From positions 1 through 42,274 of the forward strand of contig CAIOTD010000017.1 of NCBI GenBank assembly GCA_903861115.1: DNA of 42,274 nt, read 5' to 3'. The position numbers were made by a program, and so were the translations under genes. This document shows positions 34,968-42,274 of the stretch, piece after piece. This stretch comes from an uncultured Burkholderiales bacterium (GTDB lineage: Bacteria; Pseudomonadota; Gammaproteobacteria; Burkholderiales; Burkholderiaceae_C). The notes under the pieces were generated by a model that was not told where the DNA came from, ran no database searches, and saw nothing but the letters and a program-made list of their open reading frames with translations. The first letter of the stretch is position 1. Each line of letters starts with the position of its first letter.

Positions 34968-35831
34968 ATGAACTCTAGAAGTGTTGAAAAACTGATAACA
35001 GGCATCCATACCGCTGACGGTGATGGCGTCAAACTAACACGCGTATTGACGCAAGATCTACAAAAAAGACTAGACCCATTTTTGATGTTAGATGCATTTG
35101 GAAGCGATGAGGCCAATGACTACATCGGGGGCTTTCCAGATCACCCACACCGAGGATTTGAGACCGTTACATACATGCTCACGGGTAAGATGCGACACAA
35201 AGACAGTGCTGGAAATGAAGGTCTGCTCGAAAATGGAGGGGTTCAATGGATGACGGCAGGCAGAGGTGTGATCCATAGCGAAATGCCGGAACAAGAAAAT
35301 GGTTTGATGAAGGGATTTCAACTTTGGCTGAATTTGCCATCACACCTAAAAATGTGTGAGCCCAATTACAAAGACTTTGTTGCTAAAGATATCCCTGAAT
35401 TGCGACATAAAAATCTTTTGGTAAAAATAATTGCGGGTGAATACGGCGCAATCAAAGGTGCTGTTCAAAAACCCTTCACGTGTCCACAATACTTTGACCT
35501 TCATTTCGAAAAAGAGAATGCGGGTGAGACCGCCTTTGTCCATGCACTCAACAAAAGTACGAATGCATTCATCTACGTGTATGAAGGCCGCGTCAACGTC
35601 GGAGATGCAAACCATCAAAGAACCATTGATCAAGGCTTGATGGCCATACTTGACCACTCAGGCGAAGGGGTTCGAATTGAATGCGAAGGCGCCGCGAAAG
35701 CCATCTTTATCGCTGGTGAGCCCATCAATGAACCCATTGAACAATACGGGCCATTCGTTATGAACACTCGGCAAGAAATCATCCGAACGATCCAAGAATA
35801 TCAAAACGGAACTTTTTTAAACCGTCAATGA
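34968..35831 (+). CDS. Pirin family protein
   Basis: A 287-residue bicupin protein. The metal ligands of the N-terminal cupin are all present: His59 and His61 in P-D-H-P-H-R-G-F, and His103 and Glu105 in G-R-G-V-I-H-S-E. Bacterial pirins have been reported as quercetin dioxygenases or as partners of metabolic enzymes; which applies here is unknown. It starts 2 bp after the ketoacyl synthase stop, so it appears to be the third gene of that operon. A start at 34944 inside the synthase gene is less likely. Confidence 0.9.
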   Translation: MNSRSVEKLITGIHTADGDGVKLTRVLTQDLQKRLDPFLMLDAFGSDEANDYIGGFPDHPHRGFETVTYMLTGKMRHKDSAGNEGLLENGGVQWMTAGRGVIHSEMPEQENGLMKGFQLWLNLPSHLKMCEPNYKDFVAKDIPELRHKNLLVKIIAGEYGAIKGAVQKPFTCPQYFDLHFEKENAGETAFVHALNKSTNAFIYVYEGRVNVGDANHQRTIDQGLMAILDHSGEGVRIECEGAAKAIFIAGEPINEPIEQYGPFVMNTRQEIIRTIQEYQNGTFLNRQ

Positions 35832-35832
35832 G

Positions 35833-35863
35833 AAAAAATCTCCCAACATGAATGATGGGAGAT
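35833..35863 (-). terminator. Rho-independent terminator of gyrB
   Basis: An 8-bp perfect stem ATCTCCCA / TGGGAGAT (35838-35845 with 35856-35863) with a 10-nt loop. On the minus strand it runs into six T. It lies 10 bp past the gyrB stop and just after the convergent pirin gene. Confidence 0.82.
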
Positions 35864-35873
35864 CTGTAAAAGT

Positions 35874-39571
<3,698 letters not shown>

Positions 39572-39786
39572 ATTAACCTCTTAATGTATTAATAATAAAT
39601 AGTAGTAGTAGATAAGCAATCAACTTTTCTGTGGATAAGTCCACTTTTTTGAGAAAAATCAATTACTTGGCGATTGTTTAACATGGGAAATTGCTTCTTT
39701 TTTTGTGCAAGGTTTAGTTGAATAACTTTTCAATGGATAAAAAATCTGTTGATAAGTATGAGGTTATTCTTTTTGTATCCACAAAC
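39572..39786. other. Candidate oriC unwinding region between dnaA and dnaN
   Basis: This AT-rich gap holds a perfect DnaA box TGTGGATAA (39630-39638), one-mismatch boxes TGTTGATAA (39747-39755) and GTATCCACA (39775-39783), and a two-mismatch box AATGGATAA (39732-39740). A TAG repeat, four copies at 39600-39611, adjoins an AT-rich run towards dnaN. Read in dnaA orientation the order is box, spacer, (CTA)4, AT-rich stretch, dnaN. That is the order of DnaA box and DnaA-trio in the Bacillus subtilis unwinding element. The functional claim is inference. Confidence 0.7.
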
Positions 39787-41202
39787 TTATCCTTTCAGTG
39801 TTTGTTCCAATACATGCAGTTGTTGATTCAAATCATTCAGTTGTTGTCTTTCCGATCCGATCTTTCTAACCGCATGTAACACAGTGGTGTGATCTCTTCC
39901 ACCAAAAAGCTCACCAATTTCGGGTAAGCTTTTTTGAGTCAATTCTTTAGCCAGATACATTGCAATTTGTCTGGGTTTAGCAATGGAGGCAGGTCTCTTT
40001 TTCGAATACATGTCTGCAACTTTAATTTTGTAATAGTCTGCAACAGTTTTCTGTATATTTTCAACAGAAATCTGTCTATTTTGTATCGATAAAAGATCCC
40101 TTAAAGCATCCCGAGCGAGTTGAATGTTGATTTCTTTTTGATTAAATCGGGAGTAAGCGAGGATTTTTCTCAACGCACCCTCAAGCTCTCTAACGTTTGA
40201 GCGGACATTTTTTGCAACAAAAAATGCAACCTCTTCAGGCATTTCCGTGCCTTCGTTTCGAGCTTTGCTGATCAAAATAGCAACGCGCATTTCTAATTCT
40301 GGAGGTTCAATGGCAACCGTGAGTCCAGAATCAAATCTAGAAACGAGTCTTTCGTGAATGTCGTTCAAACCTTTGGGGTAGGTATCGCTTGTCATGACAA
40401 TGTGAGACTTTTTGGCAAGCAAAGCTTCAAAGGCATTGAAAAATTCTTCTTGCGTTCGATCTTTGTTAGCAAAGAATTGAACATCATCAATAAGCAACAG
40501 GTCTAAAGAGTGGTAATGGTGCTTGAACTCAGCAAATGTCTTGCGTTGATAAGCCTTCACGACATCAGAGACAAATTGCTCAGCATGGATGTACAAAACC
40601 TTGGCATCTGGTTGATCAGCCAAGAGCTTATTGCCGACGGCGTGTATTAAGTGAGTCTTACCAAGTCCAACACCCCCATAAATGAATAAAGGGTTGTAAA
40701 GTTGACCAGGGATGGTCGCTACGTGCATTGCGGCAGCTCTTGCCATTCGATTGGCCGTGCCTTCAACCAAGTTTTCAAAAGTAAGTGCCGTGTTGAGTCG
40801 TGATTTATGCCCATTGACAGGCGTGTCATCAGGAATACCACGACTTTCTAAAGGAATCTCAAATTCAGTTTTAGCCGGCGCAGTGAAATGATGGTGTTGG
40901 ATCTCTTTTACTGAGAGGGATAACTCCAATTTGATGGGTTGTCCGTTCAGTTGCTCAAGCATCGTGCTCAGTTTTTGAAAATATTGGGCGCGGATCCAAT
41001 CTAATTTAAATCGATTGGCGACCCAAATGATAATTTTGCTTCCATTGAGAGCAACGTCTGCTTTAAGAGGCTTGATCCACGTGTTAAATTGTTGTTCAGG
41101 CAGCTCATTTGCAAGTTGTTGAATACACAATTGCCAAAGAGATGAGTTTGAATCAAATTCAACATCTTTTGAATCAGGTGAGGGAGACGCGCCAAAAGTC
41201 AT
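39787..41202 (-). CDS. dnaA: Chromosomal replication initiator DnaA
   Basis: A 471-residue initiator. Domain I is at about 20-95 (W-x-x-C-I-Q-Q-L ... F-N-T-W-I-K-P-L). The AAA+ domain has Walker A G-G-V-G-L-G-K-T at 176-183 and Walker [11 protein letters not shown]. The C-terminal DNA-binding helix-turn-helix carries the signature [10 protein letters not shown]. DnaA boxes lie on both sides of the gene, consistent with autoregulation as well as initiation. Confidence 0.98.
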   Translation of the reverse strand: MTFGASPSPDSKDVEFDSNSSLWQLCIQQLANELPEQQFNTWIKPLKADVALNGSKIIIWVANRFKLDWIRAQYFQKLSTMLEQLNGQPIKLELSLSVKEIQHHHFTAPAKTEFEIPLESRGIPDDTPVNGHKSRLNTALTFENLVEGTANRMARAAAMHVATIPGQLYNPLFIYGGVGLGKTHLIHAVGNKLLADQPDAKVLYIHAEQFVSDVVKAYQRKTFAEFKHHYHSLDLLLIDDVQFFANKDRTQEEFFNAFEALLAKKSHIVMTSDTYPKGLNDIHERLVSRFDSGLTVAIEPPELEMRVAILISKARNEGTEMPEEVAFFVAKNVRSNVRELEGALRKILAYSRFNQKEINIQLARDALRDLLSIQNRQISVENIQKTVADYYKIKVADMYSKKRPASIAKPRQIAMYLAKELTQKSLPEIGELFGGRDHTTVLHAVRKIGSERQQLNDLNQQLHVLEQTLKG

Positions 41203-41426
41203 TATTTTTATATCTGTGGATAGACTGTAGTTTAACGTGTTTATTTAGGTGATTATCAATAATTTATCCACAGAAAAAAAGGCTTTATCGAAACCAAAGC
41301 GCATACTTCTTAAGTATTACTTTTGCGGAAATGCAAAAACCATAAAAATAGTCATTACAAATCAGCAAATTTTTGCGATAATACAAGGTTTCCCTCATAG
41401 GGAAGCTAACTATACTGGGCTTTAAA
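41203..41426. promoter_or_regulatory. Divergent dnaA / rpmH region with DnaA boxes
   Basis: The gap has a perfect DnaA box TTATCCACA (41264-41272), a one-mismatch box TGTGGATAG (41215-41223) and a weaker TTATCAATA (41253-41261) close to the dnaA start. The transcription directions of flanking genes diverge here, as expected at the switch of leading strands. TTACAA (41355-41360) and GATAAT (41377-41382), 16 bp apart, form a plausible promoter for rpmH. A short hairpin TTCCCTCATAGGGAA follows. Confidence 0.65.
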
Positions 41427-41561
41427 ATGAAAAGAACTTATCAACCATCTAAAACAAAACGCGCTAGAACCCATGGTTTTCTAGTAAGAATGAAAACCCG
41501 AGGCGGAAGAGCGGTGATCAATGCTAGACGTGCTAAAGGACGCAAGCGTTTGGCCGTCTAA
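41427..41561 (+). CDS. rpmH: 50S ribosomal protein L34
   Basis: Translation from the ATG at 41427 gives 44 residues starting M-K-R-T-Y-Q-P-S-K and ending A-K-G-R-K-R-L-A-V, which is the complete, highly conserved and very basic L34. It heads the rpmH-rnpA-yidD-yidC operon running away from dnaA. Confidence 0.97.
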   Translation: MKRTYQPSKTKRARTHGFLVRMKTRGGRAVINARRAKGRKRLAV

Positions 41562-41583
41562 TTGGACAGCATTTAAGTCCTAA

Positions 41584-41967
41584 ATGAACAGTCTGAAATC
41601 TTGGAAAGAGTTTCAGACTGTCATGTCTTCTTCTACGAATTCTCGAGCAACTTATTTTTCGCTGCATTCATGCGATAAGGCTGTTGTCGTTCGGACAGAA
41701 AATTCGAATACAAATAAAGAGCAAATTTTGTTCGGCGCGCTTGTGCCAAAAAGATTTGCTAAAAGAGCTGTAACGAGAAACAGTATAAAAAGACAAATTA
41801 GATCTGTGTTGTCTGAGCAAACGAAGCTCTCAGAAAAAAAAGCTTATGTGGTCAGGTTGCATAAAGACTTGAAATCCTTAAATTTAAAAAGTGCAAACTC
41901 AGAAGTTTTAAAAGAAATAATTCGCAAAGATTTAAACGTATTGTTTGATAAGTTGGATAACAAATGA
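41584..41967 (+). CDS. rnpA: Ribonuclease P protein component
   Basis: A 127-residue basic protein that assists the RNase P RNA in tRNA 5' maturation. The signature R-N-R motif region appears as K-R-A-V-T-R-N-S-I-K-R-Q-I-R at about residues 60-73. The rest is poorly conserved, as usual for RnpA. It lies 22 bp after rpmH, and its stop codon overlaps the yidD start in ATGA. Confidence 0.93.
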   Translation: MNSLKSWKEFQTVMSSSTNSRATYFSLHSCDKAVVVRTENSNTNKEQILFGALVPKRFAKRAVTRNSIKRQIRSVLSEQTKLSEKKAYVVRLHKDLKSLNLKSANSEVLKEIIRKDLNVLFDKLDNK

Positions 41968-42188
41968 TCAAATACATACCTTTGAGCCTTGTTTATTTTT
42001 ATAGATGGATGATAAAGCCCTTATTGACACCTTCTTGCCGCTTTTACCCGTCATGCTCTTCCTATTCACTTGAGGCAATAGAGGTACATGGCGCCGCAAA
42101 GGGAAGCTATTTAACAGTAAAGAGATTGTGCCGCTGCCACCCATTCTCAGATGGTGGTTTAGATCCCGTGCCAAACAAAAAGAAATAA
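41964..42188 (+). CDS. yidD: Membrane protein insertion efficiency factor YidD
   Basis: A 74-residue protein with the family core P-S-C-R-F-Y-P-S-C-S-S-Y at about residues 23-34, then G-L-D-P-V-P near the end. YidD helps YidC-dependent insertion at the inner membrane. The start overlaps the rnpA stop by 4 bp, pointing to translational coupling. Confidence 0.95.
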   Translation: MIKYIPLSLVYFYRWMIKPLLTPSCRFYPSCSSYSLEAIEVHGAAKGSYLTVKRLCRCHPFSDGGLDPVPNKKK

Positions 42189-42194
42189 AGAAAA

Positions 42195-42274
42195 ATGAAC
42201 GATATTAAAAGAACCATTCTTTGGGTGATTTTTGGTTTTTCAATGGTTTTATTGTGGGATCAATGGCAGGTCTA
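42195..42274 (+). CDS. yidC: Membrane protein insertase YidC, 5' end only
   Basis: The first 26 codons read M-N-D-I-K-R-T-I-L-W-V-I-F-G-F-S and continue hydrophobic to L-L-W-D-Q-W-Q, matching the first membrane helix of proteobacterial YidC. The gene runs off the window. It follows yidD by 6 bp in the standard operon. Confidence 0.9.
   Translation, partial: MNDIKRTILWVIFGFSMVLLWDQWQV

Overview
The window is chromosomal DNA around the replication origin of a betaproteobacterium, most likely Burkholderiales and Comamonadaceae-like. This rests on gene content and order recalled from those groups: rpmH-rnpA-yidD-yidC facing away from dnaA-dnaN-gyrB, mnmG-rsmG-lysE-parA-parB, torF-glnK-amtB, tsaB-rimI-udg, a methionine synthase split into two genes, and GTP-type PEP carboxykinase. 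Base composition looks moderate on the left and clearly AT-rich to the right of about 35.8 kb. I see no rRNA, tRNA, insertion sequence, prophage or CRISPR array.

Layout. 0-5.7 kb: an SGNH-fold lipoprotein, the cell-wall peptidase DacB, then tsaB, rimI, a uracil-DNA-glycosylase-like gene and pyrF on the plus strand. 5.7-12.7 kb: uvrA, an MFS transporter, ssb, a flavin reductase and a mutarotase-fold protein. 12.8-15.8 kb: a nitrogen cassette (outer-membrane TorF-like protein, PII protein GlnK, ammonium channel Amt) behind a sigma-54-type promoter with three NtrC-like dyads. 15.8-22.2 kb: the two methionine synthase halves, a 46-residue membrane protein and pckG. 22.2-28 kb: a small membrane protein, a LysR regulator, mnmA, glutaryl-CoA dehydrogenase, arfB, a 46-residue lysine-rich protein, a hotdog thioesterase and a cobalamin adenosyltransferase. 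28-33.3 kb: parB, parA, a LysE exporter, rsmG and mnmG, with three parS sites. 33.5-35.8 kb: a compact acyl carrier protein / ketoacyl synthase / pirin operon. 35.9 kb to the end: gyrB, dnaN, dnaA, then rpmH, rnpA, yidD and the first codons of yidC.

The main functional units are replication start and segregation (dnaA, dnaN, gyrB, parA, parB, parS, ssb), translation quality and tRNA modification (tsaB, rimI, mnmA, mnmG, rsmG, arfB, rnpA, rpmH), ammonium uptake, and B12-dependent metabolism (metH halves, adenosyltransferase).

The most unusual observations are these: an origin that looks bipartite, with DnaA boxes on both sides of dnaA and a (TAG)4 element like a DnaA-trio between dnaA and dnaN; an ACP-KS-pirin operon beside gyrB; parS sites inside the rsmG and mnmG reading frames; and three proteins that keep their family fold signature but lack catalytic residues (SGNH lipoprotein, family-4 UDG-like protein, aldose-epimerase-like protein).
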